From Spirochaetota bacterium (GTDB lineage: Bacteria > Spirochaetota > Spirochaetia > B11-G9): a DNA stretch of 8,971 nucleotides. Each line of letters begins with the position of its first letter. Within the stretch, counting starts at the first letter, position 1. Position numbers and translations under genes: made by a program. Location: contig QNBL01000095.1 in the NCBI GenBank assembly GCA_003641695.1, forward strand, positions 1-8,971, given 5' to 3'. Of this stretch, positions 1-7,499 are shown piece after piece. The notes beneath the pieces were generated by a model. That model saw only the letters and a program-made list of their open reading frames with translations, was not told the DNA's origin and searched no databases.

Positions 1-2
1 AT

Positions 3-1289
3 ATTGAGAATGAAGAGACTCTTATTCAGCTCATTACAGCTATCTTTCATACGAATTTGGTTAACGCAAAGGCGCATCTTTCTTTGTCCGATCTCATTAG
101 GAATTACCGCTTAATCGAATTGATACTCTCAAAAGCCGAAGGAAACACAGCCTCTCAATTGTTTGAGGACAAATATGAACTTCCAGTTACTGCGTACATG
201 GAGTTGGCTTTTTCAATATACATTTTTCTCAACCACAGGTATTCAGAAGGGGACTTCAGCAACAGGATAAATCTTATCAAAGACGGATTTGAGAATTTAC
301 CTGAAACGTATCGTATGCTAAAGGTATTCCTTGAATCAATGAGTGCATGTGGATCTTATCAGTTCAGAGATAGCGAATCTCTCTACAATTTTGCCCGTAT
401 TTGGAAATCGCCAGTGCTGAAATACTCAGAGGATTGTTATCAAGTTCTGGATCTTGGCCTGTTCGTAGAAAAAAATCTTCGCTATCCTTTCTTGTTTTTC
501 GAATCACCGTATCTCAAAGACCCGCACTTGACCGCAACAAAAGAAAATCTTGATCTTCGCAGCAAGGCACTTGGGACGGCATACGAAGAGCAAATTAGTA
601 GACTATTCTCCAGCATCGGCAAAGAGTCCCTTGAGACGATTGACAATAACGGTAACGAGATAGCGGATCTCTTGTTTTTTGAAAAGAATTCTCTTGTGGT
701 GGTAGAAGCTAAATCAGGATACATACCCATCGGTAAAATAGGTGGCGGCATTAATGCAAAACTAATAGAGGATCTGCTAAGCAAAGTAGGCGTAGAGTAC
801 CCTGGTCAAGATGAATACAGGCATCTACCTAAAGAAAAACGGAAAGGATTGTTGCAGATAATTCAAACTTATTTCCGCATTGTTAACCAAGAGACTTTGA
901 GCTCGCTGCCTCCAGATTTGATTGCCAACATGCCTGATATAAATAATGTATATGGAGTGGTGGTTGTACAAGAGTTGGCATTTACGGTTTCCTTTTTGAA
1001 TTACTATTTGTACCTAAGAAATCGCCGTTGGCTTTCTCAACTTGACAGTGAAGGAAAACGGTTTCATATTCCGTTTGTTATTGCGGCCAATGACATAAAT
1101 AAGTTGCGCAACGGGAACTGCTCTTTTCTTGAAGCAGTAAGCGGGTATGCGCGGCACCTTGAACAAGGGGGAGTACTTTCCTTCAGAGATTTCGTCGATG
1201 AGAGTTTTAACAATCCATCCGAAATCTCCAAAGAGGAATATGACCAATTTTTCAACGAAAATATAAAGGGCAAGTACCTACAGAGATAG
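3..1289 (+). CDS. Uncharacterised protein with PD-(D/E)XK nuclease-like core, integron cassette gene (5' partial)
   Basis: I do not recognise the family. The frame is open to the left edge, so the true start lies outside the window and TTG at 57 is probably an internal Leu. Numbered from TTG 57, the middle of the protein carries a PD-(D/E)XK-like pattern: Glu177/Glu178 in a helix, then NEIAD with Asp204, a hydrophobic strand, and VVVEAKSG with Glu217 and Lys219. In that superfamily these residues bind Mg2+ and cut DNA. The N-terminal part is mostly helical. The C-terminal half (about 260-400) is mixed and has no motif I can name. There is no signal peptide or membrane segment in the visible part. 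The stop lies 18 bases before an attC-like site in the same orientation, as expected for an integron cassette. Restriction-like or anti-phage nuclease activity is an inference; an inactive DNA-binding fold is possible. Confidence is high that it is a gene and moderate for the nuclease core. Confidence 0.75.
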   Translation: MENEETLIQLITAIFHTNLVNAKAHLSLSDLIRNYRLIELILSKAEGNTASQLFEDKYELPVTAYMELAFSIYIFLNHRYSEGDFSNRINLIKDGFENLPETYRMLKVFLESMSACGSYQFRDSESLYNFARIWKSPVLKYSEDCYQVLDLGLFVEKNLRYPFLFFESPYLKDPHLTATKENLDLRSKALGTAYEEQISRLFSSIGKESLETIDNNGNEIADLLFFEKNSLVVVEAKSGYIPIGKIGGGINAKLIEDLLSKVGVEYPGQDEYRHLPKEKRKGLLQIIQTYFRIVNQETLSSLPPDLIANMPDINNVYGVVVVQELAFTVSFLNYYLYLRNRRWLSQLDSEGKRFHIPFVIAANDINKLRNGNCSFLEAVSGYARHLEQGGVLSFRDFVDESFNNPSEISKEEYDQFFNENIKGKYLQR

Positions 1290-1307
1290 TATACTGCCAG
1301 CTGCCAT

Positions 1308-1387
1308 AGATAACCACATAGTGAGGCACTGCACTGGACAACAATTTCGCTGCGCTCCATTGCTGCCAGTGAGCTTAGACGTTAGAC
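1308..1387 (+). other. attC: attC-like integron recombination site
   Basis: The right end is GTTAGAC (1381-1387), an exact match to the R' core GTTRRRY that integron integrases cleave. The left end is a degenerate R'' box whose key AAC is at 1312-1314. Between them, 1332-1345 pairs with 1359-1371 around a 13-base GC-centred loop (1346-1358). Pairing is complete except for one A-C mismatch (1341/1363) and one unpaired base (A1338). Such an extrahelical base is what lets the integrase recognise the folded bottom strand. The site follows the nuclease-like gene in cassette orientation. The spacers flanking the L boxes are unequal (17 versus 9 bases), so the R''/L'' assignment is less sure than R'. 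No integron integrase gene lies in the window; it would be expected to the left. Confidence 0.8.
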
Positions 1388-1489
1388 CCATAGGAGTAAT
1401 AGGAGGCATTAACTATCATCATGTATGAAGAGATTGGGATCATAATTTCATTAAGAGAAAAGCTAAATAGATATTTCTTCGACATCATT
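1388..1489. other. Junction segment between attC and integrase remnant, no gene supported
   Basis: This stretch holds no convincing gene. It includes an AGGAGG (1401-1406) and an ATG at 1421 that opens a 54-codon plus-strand frame, but most of that frame is antisense to the integrase remnant. On the minus strand none of the three frames continues the recombinase catalytic domain. It appears to be flanking DNA between the last cassette boundary and the point where integrase homology stops. Confidence 0.5.
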
Positions 1490-2472
1490 GTGGAAGGTTA
1501 TATTTCGAGCTTTCCTTATATCGGAAGTAATTCCAATCTTCTCCAGAGCTTTATAAAACAATGTAAGTACAAGATGGGTGGGTAGGGAGTTATACCGCCT
1601 GTCTTTGAGAACAGAAAATATTCGGGATCATCTCCTTTGATTCGGTTTATCCATTCTGATGTTATCGTGGGAATAGGAACAAGACGGCTTTCTTTTGTTT
1701 TTGTGATTTCTTTTACTCCGGATATTTGTCCAAATGATTTTGTAATTTCAACATAGTTTTTATGTACATTAGCATTTTTTAACGAGAGAATTTCTCCTCT
1801 TCTACACCCGGTTGATGCGGAAAATAGATGAAAAGTGTACGTAACTATGTCATTGTCCCAAACTCTATCAAGAGCATTGCCTGTAAATAGGAGTCTGGTT
1901 TCTTCGAGTGACAGAATACCTCTCTCCTTACCTTTTGATCTTATATACGGGATATTCTCACATGGATCCTTGTATATAAGATCTCTGCGTTTAGCTTCCG
2001 CAAACATGATTTTCAGTATTTTTATTATATGGTTTATTGATCCGTCAGCCAGTTCCCCCTGTGCTTTAAGGGAGATTATATAATTCTCGATCACCTTTGT
2101 TTTTATCGAGGTCAATTTATAATTTCTAAAATAGGGGAGTATCCGATTTACAAGATAACCACGCTCCGTATATGCATGGTCAGGAGAAATACTCTTCTTC
2201 CCGTATGTATTGGCACGGGCTATGTACTTGCATTTTCCCCATACCCAGAAGTCTTCTGCGAGTTCTACGAAAGTTGTACTTTTTTTGGGAACAAGCTCAT
2301 CTTTCTTCCATAATTTATCACAGTAAGATCTTGCTGCAGAAAGTGTTGTTTGTCCGGTGGAAATACCTGAAGTTCGGTTGCCATCCTCGTCATATGTTCT
2401 GTAGTAATATACTTTTTGTCCATTCTTCATTTCCCTTGAATAGAGAGAATAGGGTTTTTTGTATCGTCCCAT
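1490..2472 (-). pseudogene. Phage-type tyrosine recombinase/integrase, frameshifted and C-terminally truncated
   Basis: The readable frame (2472 to 1516, 318 aa) starts at ATG with AAGGA about 8 bases upstream. In order it has an N-terminal arm-binding-like domain (about 1-60), a helical core-binding domain (about 65-170) and the first half of the catalytic domain. TGCRRGEIL carries the box I catalytic Arg224, and TKTKESRLVPIP carries the beta-hairpin Lys (258 or 260). The frame then hits TAA at 1518-1516. In a shifted frame, 1516-1490 still reads RKARNITFH, the segment that normally leads into the box II H-x-x-R motif. After that homology stops, so box II Arg, the His/Trp and the nucleophilic Tyr are all missing. 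Members of this type are usually about 380-410 aa. The protein should be unable to recombine DNA. The N-terminus resembles integrases abundant in treponemes (from memory). It is a relic of the element that built this island. Confidence 0.85.
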
Positions 2473-2491
2473 ATCAAAAATCCTTCAATTG

Positions 2492-2515
2492 AAATGGCTA
2501 CACAAATGGTTACAC
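2492..2515. repeat. Tandem 12-bp direct repeat upstream of the integrase
   Basis: AAATGGCTACAC (2492-2503) is followed immediately by AAATGGTTACAC (2504-2515), differing at one base. The pair lies 20 bp upstream of the integrase start, beside the 10-bp palindrome TTCAATTGAA (2485-2494). Short direct repeats here are typical of arm-type binding sites of phage-like tyrosine recombinases or of an autoregulatory operator. Which one applies cannot be decided from sequence alone. Confidence 0.5.
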
Positions 2516-2556
2516 CGAATATAAGTGCTTACAACATAACAAGTTAGATAAAGAAA

Positions 2557-2588
2557 AACGGTGTGCCTGGACGTTTACGCACACCGTT
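2557..2588 (-). terminator. Rho-independent terminator of the ftsI-maf operon
   Basis: A perfect 10-bp inverted repeat, AACGGTGTGC (2557-2566) and GCACACCGTT (2579-2588), encloses a 12-base loop. Read on the minus strand, the hairpin is followed by TTTTTCTTT, as intrinsic terminators require. It lies about 75 bases past the stop of the glycosyltransferase gene and so closes that operon, insulating the integrase remnant downstream. On the plus strand the hairpin is followed by A residues, so it would not terminate that way. Confidence 0.85.
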
Positions 2589-2661
2589 AAAAAAAATATA
2601 TTCTTCAAGACCAATACCATCAGTCTTTACACTATACAAGATCGGCTGTTTCCCGGAAGAC

Positions 2662-4464
2662 TTAACAGTTTTCTGAGTATTGTTTGATTAATGTAAGGTG
2701 ATAATCTGCAGCTTCTTTTATCTTGCAGTAAAGGTTTTTTGAAACCTCCAGGGAGTTTGCTCTGCTGCTTTTGGTTAACGTTTCCTGGAGTATTGACTGG
2801 ATAAGAAAACCGGAGATATTTTTGCTCTGCAGCTGGACAATACGTTTGTCATTTTTATCCAGGGTATTGAGGACCTTGTTCAGGGTTACGTTGCTGCCGC
2901 CTTCGGTATACTGATTGATTATGTCTATGCTGCCTTGTGTCGTAAGGGACAGTTCATTTAGATCCTGGGTTAGAATTGTTAAGCCCACAAGCAATTTTTC
3001 ATACAGGGTTTTCTGTATTTTTTCCGGGACAGGGGGTATTGTGCCGAGTATACGGTCAATCGTGTTCCGTATCGGGGGGGAATCAAGCAGCTTTTCTGCA
3101 TCTGTAAAGTCAATTCCATCGATTCTGATCCCCTTTGGAGAAAGGGAGAAGGTTTTCTTTTCAGGAGATTGCTTCAGTCTTTCTTCAAACCATTGTTTAT
3201 AAATAACCAGTCTGCTGTCGGTAAGGGTTTTACCGCCTGAGTTGTTCTGCATGAAGAAAGGGAAAGCACCTGTTAAAGCCTGGAATGCCGCTGTTTCTGC
3301 CGAAGAGAATCTTCCTGACATCATATGTGCTCTCTCTTCAAAGAAGCTTCCTCTGTAATGGGTTTCCCTGTCCGGAAAACCTAAATCAAGTCCGCAGCAG
3401 TATACCGGCCCTTTTGTCAGGATGTGAGCAAGGTCCCAGGCAGAAGTCGCTACCGAACCTCCTGCTCCAAGCTGCCGTCTTTCCCCGGTAAAACTCTCCA
3501 TGAACTGTCCCAGCGGAAAGAGGGAAGCAGCGAAGAAGAGTCTCCCGTGCCCCTTCCTGAACACCGCAGGATGAGTTGAGGATTCGGAAACAAGAATGGT
3601 TTTGCTCAAATCAACCCTGTCCAGATGACGGACGTTCCAGTATTGCGGGTCAATGACTACCAGAAAGTCGGGTGTAATTCCTGCTTCGTTCAATGCCCGC
3701 ATAACTGTATCCACTGCAACTAAAACAAACCGTTGCCGATAGAGCTTTATCCTGGGGAGCAGACCGGTTAACGATGGGCCTGCTGCAAGAAGGAGCACGG
3801 GGAACGTTCCGAAAATTCCTTCCAGAATCTCAATACTGCCGGCTTCGGGAAGAACCTTTATGTTACTGATGAGGTTTCTTATCCAGATATGGGCGAATTT
3901 ATTAAGTGTAGCGTTATTTACCTTTTGACGGTTTGCAAAACGCTTAATAGCATTTTCGACCGCATTAAAGTAATCAGCTTCAATATTTACAAGGTTCCTG
4001 TTTCTGAGGATTTTAATCTCCCCCGGGGGAGCTGCCCGGAGTACGCTGGAGACGGCATCCTCGCTGCTTCCAATAAGGAAGATAACTCTTTCCGAGAACA
4101 GTATGTCCCTTAAATCCAGGAGTTTACATGCAGAAAGAAACCGTTCGATGGAGTTATCTATTATTATAACCAGTGTGTCTTCTGAATGAGTAAGAATTGC
4201 TGATACATAATAGCCGAGGGCAAATCCCTCAACGATACAGACAGCAGGATTAGATTCTAATGTCCGCCGGATGGTTCTTTCAGCTTCTTTTACCGGATCA
4301 TAGGCAGAATGGAGGAGTTTCCCTTTGTAGCGTGCAGTCAGAGCTCCGCCGGGGGTTTCTTTTGTTTCAAACACCTGTCTTGCATCAAGTATAGGGATCA
4401 TGCTGTTATAGAGTTCCGGTATGTTTTTTTCCAATGCTGCCAAATTCTGTTTTAAATAATTCAT
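2662..4464 (-). CDS. Motility-associated factor (Maf) glycosyltransferase, DUF115/MptE-like
   Basis: This 600-aa protein matches the Maf/DUF115 family. Maf proteins attach nonulosonic acids or related sugars to flagellin in the cytoplasm before filament export; the same core fold occurs in archaeal MptE. The N-terminal portion (about 1-150) includes a Rossmann-like stretch (VEGFALGYY, then VIIIDNS). The DUF115 core (about 200-395) shows LLLAAGPSL (224-232), VAVDTVMRALNEAGITPDF (249-267), IDPQ (271-274), GGSVATSAWDLA (335-346) and GLDLGFPDRETHY (358-370). The C-terminal 200 residues are mostly helical. No signal peptide or membrane segment is seen. The ATG overlaps the TGA of the upstream PBP gene (ATGA), suggesting translational coupling, and a strong terminator follows. 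Spirochaete flagellar filaments are glycosylated in at least some species, so flagellin is the likely acceptor. Family assignment is firm; substrate and sugar are inferred. Confidence 0.88.
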   Translation of the reverse strand: MNYLKQNLAALEKNIPELYNSMIPILDARQVFETKETPGGALTARYKGKLLHSAYDPVKEAERTIRRTLESNPAVCIVEGFALGYYVSAILTHSEDTLVIIIDNSIERFLSACKLLDLRDILFSERVIFLIGSSEDAVSSVLRAAPPGEIKILRNRNLVNIEADYFNAVENAIKRFANRQKVNNATLNKFAHIWIRNLISNIKVLPEAGSIEILEGIFGTFPVLLLAAGPSLTGLLPRIKLYRQRFVLVAVDTVMRALNEAGITPDFLVVIDPQYWNVRHLDRVDLSKTILVSESSTHPAVFRKGHGRLFFAASLFPLGQFMESFTGERRQLGAGGSVATSAWDLAHILTKGPVYCCGLDLGFPDRETHYRGSFFEERAHMMSGRFSSAETAAFQALTGAFPFFMQNNSGGKTLTDSRLVIYKQWFEERLKQSPEKKTFSLSPKGIRIDGIDFTDAEKLLDSPPIRNTIDRILGTIPPVPEKIQKTLYEKLLVGLTILTQDLNELSLTTQGSIDIINQYTEGGSNVTLNKVLNTLDKNDKRIVQLQSKNISGFLIQSILQETLTKSSRANSLEVSKNLYCKIKEAADYHLTLIKQYSENC

Positions 4465-6323
4465 TTAAGTTTAAGTTTTACTACCGTTCCCTCTTTGAGT
4501 GCTGTTCCCGGAGAAGGGGTCTGGGAAACTACCCATCCTTCCCCTTCCATTTCGACTGAAATTCCTTTTATGGAAAAGAGGGGGAGAAGTTCCCTTTTAG
4601 AAAGCCCGGTCAGGTCCGGAAGTGATGACCCCGGTTCTATGTGCCGGGGCAGGGCTATTCTTACCTTTCCGGGATGTTCTATAACTTTATCTGTAGTTTT
4701 TCTTATTCCCAGAATTGGGACAATCTCCTCTACCAGCTCTTTTACCATGGGAGCTACAATTCTTCCCCCGTAGAACTCAGGTCCTTTAGGATTATCTATT
4801 ACGGCATAAATAATTACCCGGGGATCATTGGTAGGCAAGATAGCCATGGTTGAAGCGACAAATGCGTTTTTTGAGTATTTCCCGGTTTCAGGATCTATCC
4901 TTTGGGCGGTTCCTGTCTTTGCTGAAATCCTCAATCCTTCAATCTGAAGTCTTCTTGCAGTACCTGTAGGCCGAGTAGCTGTTTCCATATCTTCAAGAAT
5001 TGCCTGTGCAACAGAACTTCCGATAACGTTTCTAACCGGGGTCCGGACAACTTCCCTTATCAGTTTACCTTCCGGAGAGACAATTTTTTTTATTATGTGG
5101 GGTTTAAGCAGCGTCCCGCCGTTACTTATGGCTGTGGCAGCAGTAATCATCTGTACTGCAGACACAGAAATCTCCTGTCCAATTGCTATGGTTGGTTTAG
5201 TCCTTCCTGACCAATTTTCGGGTTTTTTAAGGATGCCGATAGTTTCTCCCGGCAGGGGAAGCCCTGTCCTGGATCCGAATCCGAAGTCACTTAGTTTCAG
5301 GTAGAAATCAAGGATCGAAACAGTCTCGGAAGCGTAAGCTGCACCGGAGTTACAGGAATACTGAATAATAGTCTGGGGAGTTACATCTCCGTGGATTCCC
5401 AGGCAATTAATTACTACAGTTTCATCAGGAAACTGTTTTTCGTATTTGCCGTTACAGTAAAAATGGCTGTTCCGGGTAATTCCGCCTATTTCCATCATGG
5501 AAGCCAGGGAAAATATTTTGAAAACCGATCCGGGTTCATATGCGTACGTTACGGGTCTGTTCTCTTTACCACTTTCAGAAGCAGTGGTAAATGTATTCGG
5601 ATCAAATTCCGGAATAGATGTATAGGCAAGGAATTCTCCTGTTTTCGCATCCATCATCAAAATCATTACATCATCGGCTTTGTACTTTTTATAGGCTGCT
5701 CTGGCAACTTTTTCAGCCATATACTGTATGTTAAGGTCAATAGTCAGAAAAATTTGATTCCCGTATGTTGTTTCCTGATCAGCTTCCGGCTGCGGGGACA
5801 GGATATCATTATACATTAATTCGATGCCGTCCAGTCCGATATTATCAATACCTGTAAACCCGGTAAGATGTGCTGTAAGCTGTCTTTCCGGATAGTTTCT
5901 TCCGTATTCCGGTTCCAGAGTTATGCCCGGTAGATCCCCGTCATTAATCATTTTTTCAATACTTTTATTTTCTGTAGGAGTTATTTTGCGTTTGATGTAC
6001 AAGAATCCGGAACGTTTGTTAAAGCTCTCTAGAATATCCGATGCCTTGAGACCAAGTTCCTCTGCCAGAATCCGGGCTGTTTTTTTCTTGTCCTTTATGG
6101 ATGGTATCCAGGCGGTTACAGAATTAAGCCTTGTTTGTATCGCCAGGATTCTGCCGTTCCGGTCAAGAATCGGCCCCCGTTCAATGACGTTCTTTTGAGG
6201 GCTGTATACGGGTTGAACAGAGGGGGAAATTATCATTATTTCGACATACCTGAGCAGTATCAGAAGGATAAACACCCCCGTCAGGGCTGCAAAAATAATA
6301 AACCTTGTTTTTTGGTTCGGCAT
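4461..6323 (-). CDS. ftsI: Penicillin-binding protein, FtsI/SpoVD-type peptidoglycan D,D-transpeptidase with PASTA domain
   Basis: This is a 620-aa class B high-molecular-weight PBP that cross-links peptidoglycan, most likely at the septum. A short cytoplasmic N-terminus precedes one membrane anchor (about 8-31). The dimerisation domain has ERGPILDRNGRILA (48-61) and GRNYPERQLTAHLTGFTG (141-158). The transpeptidase domain has all three active-site motifs: SVFK (Ser266 nucleophile, Lys269), SCN (323-325) and KTGT (469-472), at normal spacing. A single C-terminal PASTA domain (about 565-620, PDLTG to the end) suggests binding to muropeptides or beta-lactams, as in PBP2x/SpoVD. The start is supported by GGGAG five bases upstream of ATG 6323; another ATG just before it is out of frame. 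It is the first gene of a two-gene operon driven by a promoter at 6356-6384. Family call is firm; FtsI rather than an elongation PBP2 rests on architecture. Confidence 0.93.
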   Translation of the reverse strand: MPNQKTRFIIFAALTGVFILLILLRYVEIMIISPSVQPVYSPQKNVIERGPILDRNGRILAIQTRLNSVTAWIPSIKDKKKTARILAEELGLKASDILESFNKRSGFLYIKRKITPTENKSIEKMINDGDLPGITLEPEYGRNYPERQLTAHLTGFTGIDNIGLDGIELMYNDILSPQPEADQETTYGNQIFLTIDLNIQYMAEKVARAAYKKYKADDVMILMMDAKTGEFLAYTSIPEFDPNTFTTASESGKENRPVTYAYEPGSVFKIFSLASMMEIGGITRNSHFYCNGKYEKQFPDETVVINCLGIHGDVTPQTIIQYSCNSGAAYASETVSILDFYLKLSDFGFGSRTGLPLPGETIGILKKPENWSGRTKPTIAIGQEISVSAVQMITAATAISNGGTLLKPHIIKKIVSPEGKLIREVVRTPVRNVIGSSVAQAILEDMETATRPTGTARRLQIEGLRISAKTGTAQRIDPETGKYSKNAFVASTMAILPTNDPRVIIYAVIDNPKGPEFYGGRIVAPMVKELVEEIVPILGIRKTTDKVIEHPGKVRIALPRHIEPGSSLPDLTGLSKRELLPLFSIKGISVEMEGEGWVVSQTPSPGTALKEGTVVKLKLK

Positions 6324-6355
6324 TCATTCTCCCGGGTAAAACTATTGATCAATTT

Positions 6356-6384
6356 ATAGTAATATGAAGATGGGAAATTGTCGA
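6356..6384 (-). promoter_or_regulatory. Sigma70-type promoter for the ftsI-maf operon
   Basis: On the minus strand, TCGACA (6384-6379) lies exactly 17 bases from TACTAT (6361-6356). That is 5/6 to the -35 consensus and 4/6 to the -10. Transcription would start near 6349, giving a leader of about 25 bases with a GGGAG ribosome binding site before ATG 6323. It overlaps the longest possible 5' end of the divergent peptidase gene, which favours a later start for that gene. Confidence 0.5.
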
Positions 6385-6422
6385 TATGTAAAATACATTA
6401 TGAACAAAACATTGTATTCAAC

Positions 6423-6427
6423 AGGGA
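6423..6427 (+). promoter_or_regulatory. Ribosome binding site deciding the M23 peptidase start
   Basis: AGGGA lies 8 bases before the in-frame GTG at 6436. None of the earlier in-frame ATG codons (6364, 6370, 6400) has a purine-rich Shine-Dalgarno sequence at suitable distance. This is the reason for preferring GTG 6436. Confidence 0.45.
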
Positions 6428-6435
6428 TTCTAAAA

Positions 6436-7497
6436 GTGAAAACTACTCCGGATAAGCGATTGGTAAAAGAAAACGAACCTCACCTAATGCTGGTAAACAA
6501 AGTCAGCAAACGCAGGAAGTCCTTTCATTTATCATTTGATCTGAAGAAAGGGTACAGTCTCAAGATAACAGCCGCAGTTCTCATCATGATTCCTGTCTTT
6601 GCTCTTCTGGCGTATTTCCTGCGTGTATATCCGGTAAAGAATCTGGATATTGCACTGGAAGTCAACGGGGAACCGGTAACTGATTCCATGCTCTCATATG
6701 CTACATTAACCTTTGATGGACAGGGATCAGGTGATGTTTCTGCTGTATCAGCAGCTGTAATTCCTGTTGTCAAAACGCTTTCCTATGTTATCAAACCCGG
6801 GGATACAATATCCGGTATTTCGAAGAGGTACAACCTCGATGAAGGGACATTGATAAGTTTCAACAAAATAAGTAACGTAAGAAGGATTATTCCCGGAAAT
6901 ACCCTTAAAATTCCGGATATCGACGGTATCCCCTATACCGTAAGAAAGGGTGATACCCTGGAGAAAATATCAGGAAAATATCAGGTGCCGTTAAACGCAA
7001 TTCTTGATGCCAATGATCTTGAATCAGAGATTATTGAACCGGGAACAAATATATTTATTCCGGGTGCCAGAATCAGCGATTATGAGTACAAGAAAGCAAC
7101 CGGAACTCTCTTTATATATCCCACCCGGGGAAGACTAACCTCTCCTTTCGGATACAGGATCGATCCTTTTACCGGTACGAGGAGAATGCATTACGGTATA
7201 GACCTGGCCAACAGGATAGGTACCCCTGTCCGGGCATCCATGTCCGGTACTGTTGTTGTTGTTGCGAATCATCCTCAGGGGTACGGGAACTACATTGTAA
7301 TCAGGCATGAAAGGGGGTATCAGTCCCTGTACGGGCATCTTGACAAGATTCTTGTCCGAAAGGGGCAGAGGGTAAGCCAGGGACAGAAAATAGGCCTTAT
7401 GGGCAGTACCGGGCGAAGCACCGGACCGCATCTTCATTTTTCTCTGTATAAGAACTATGTCCCCGTAAATCCTCTTGGAGGATATCTTTACAAGTAG
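6436..7497 (+). CDS. Membrane-anchored LysM-LysM-M23 family metallopeptidase
   Basis: This is a cell-wall hydrolase or hydrolase-like protein of 353 aa from GTG 6436 (377 aa if ATG 6364 is used). Numbered from GTG: a basic cytoplasmic tail of about 44 residues, one membrane segment (about 45-66), a linker, LysM 1 (about 117-160, YVIKPGDTIS to LKIP), LysM 2 (about 167-209, YTVRKGDTLE to IFIPG), then the M23 domain (about 227-350). M23 zinc ligands are His252 and Asp256 (HYGID) and His334 (HLHF). The catalytic histidines His301 (YGHLD) and His332 are also present, so unlike degenerate EnvC/NlpD-type proteins it should be an active endopeptidase cutting peptidoglycan peptide cross-links in the periplasm. 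The LysM pair would bind glycan strands. It is divergent from ftsI and convergent with secA. Domain calls are firm; the start is less sure. Confidence 0.92.
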   Translation: MKTTPDKRLVKENEPHLMLVNKVSKRRKSFHLSFDLKKGYSLKITAAVLIMIPVFALLAYFLRVYPVKNLDIALEVNGEPVTDSMLSYATLTFDGQGSGDVSAVSAAVIPVVKTLSYVIKPGDTISGISKRYNLDEGTLISFNKISNVRRIIPGNTLKIPDIDGIPYTVRKGDTLEKISGKYQVPLNAILDANDLESEIIEPGTNIFIPGARISDYEYKKATGTLFIYPTRGRLTSPFGYRIDPFTGTRRMHYGIDLANRIGTPVRASMSGTVVVVANHPQGYGNYIVIRHERGYQSLYGHLDKILVRKGQRVSQGQKIGLMGSTGRSTGPHLHFSLYKNYVPVNPLGGYLYK

Positions 7498-7499
7498 TT

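Noticed and set aside
57..59. TTG as the start of the nuclease-like gene
   Set aside because: The frame is open back to the left edge and there is no Shine-Dalgarno sequence upstream, so the gene more likely begins outside the window.
1421..1585. A 54-codon plus-strand frame after AGGAGG (1401-1406), which could be a small cassette gene
   Set aside because: About 32 of its 54 codons are antisense to the integrase remnant, the AGGAGG is 14 bases from the ATG (too far), and no second attC follows.
2543..2549. GTTAGAT, a match to the GTTRRRY core
   Set aside because: It stands alone, with no R''/L'' partner or stem to its left; a seven-base degenerate match is expected by chance.
2557..2588. 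The AAC...GTT-ended hairpin as a second attC site
   Set aside because: The stem is perfect, without bulge or spacer boxes, and is followed by a T-tract on the minus strand, which fits an intrinsic terminator.
5391..5819. 142-codon plus-strand open frame
   Set aside because: It is entirely antisense to the transpeptidase domain of ftsI, whose catalytic motifs are intact, and has no domain signal or ribosome binding site of its own.
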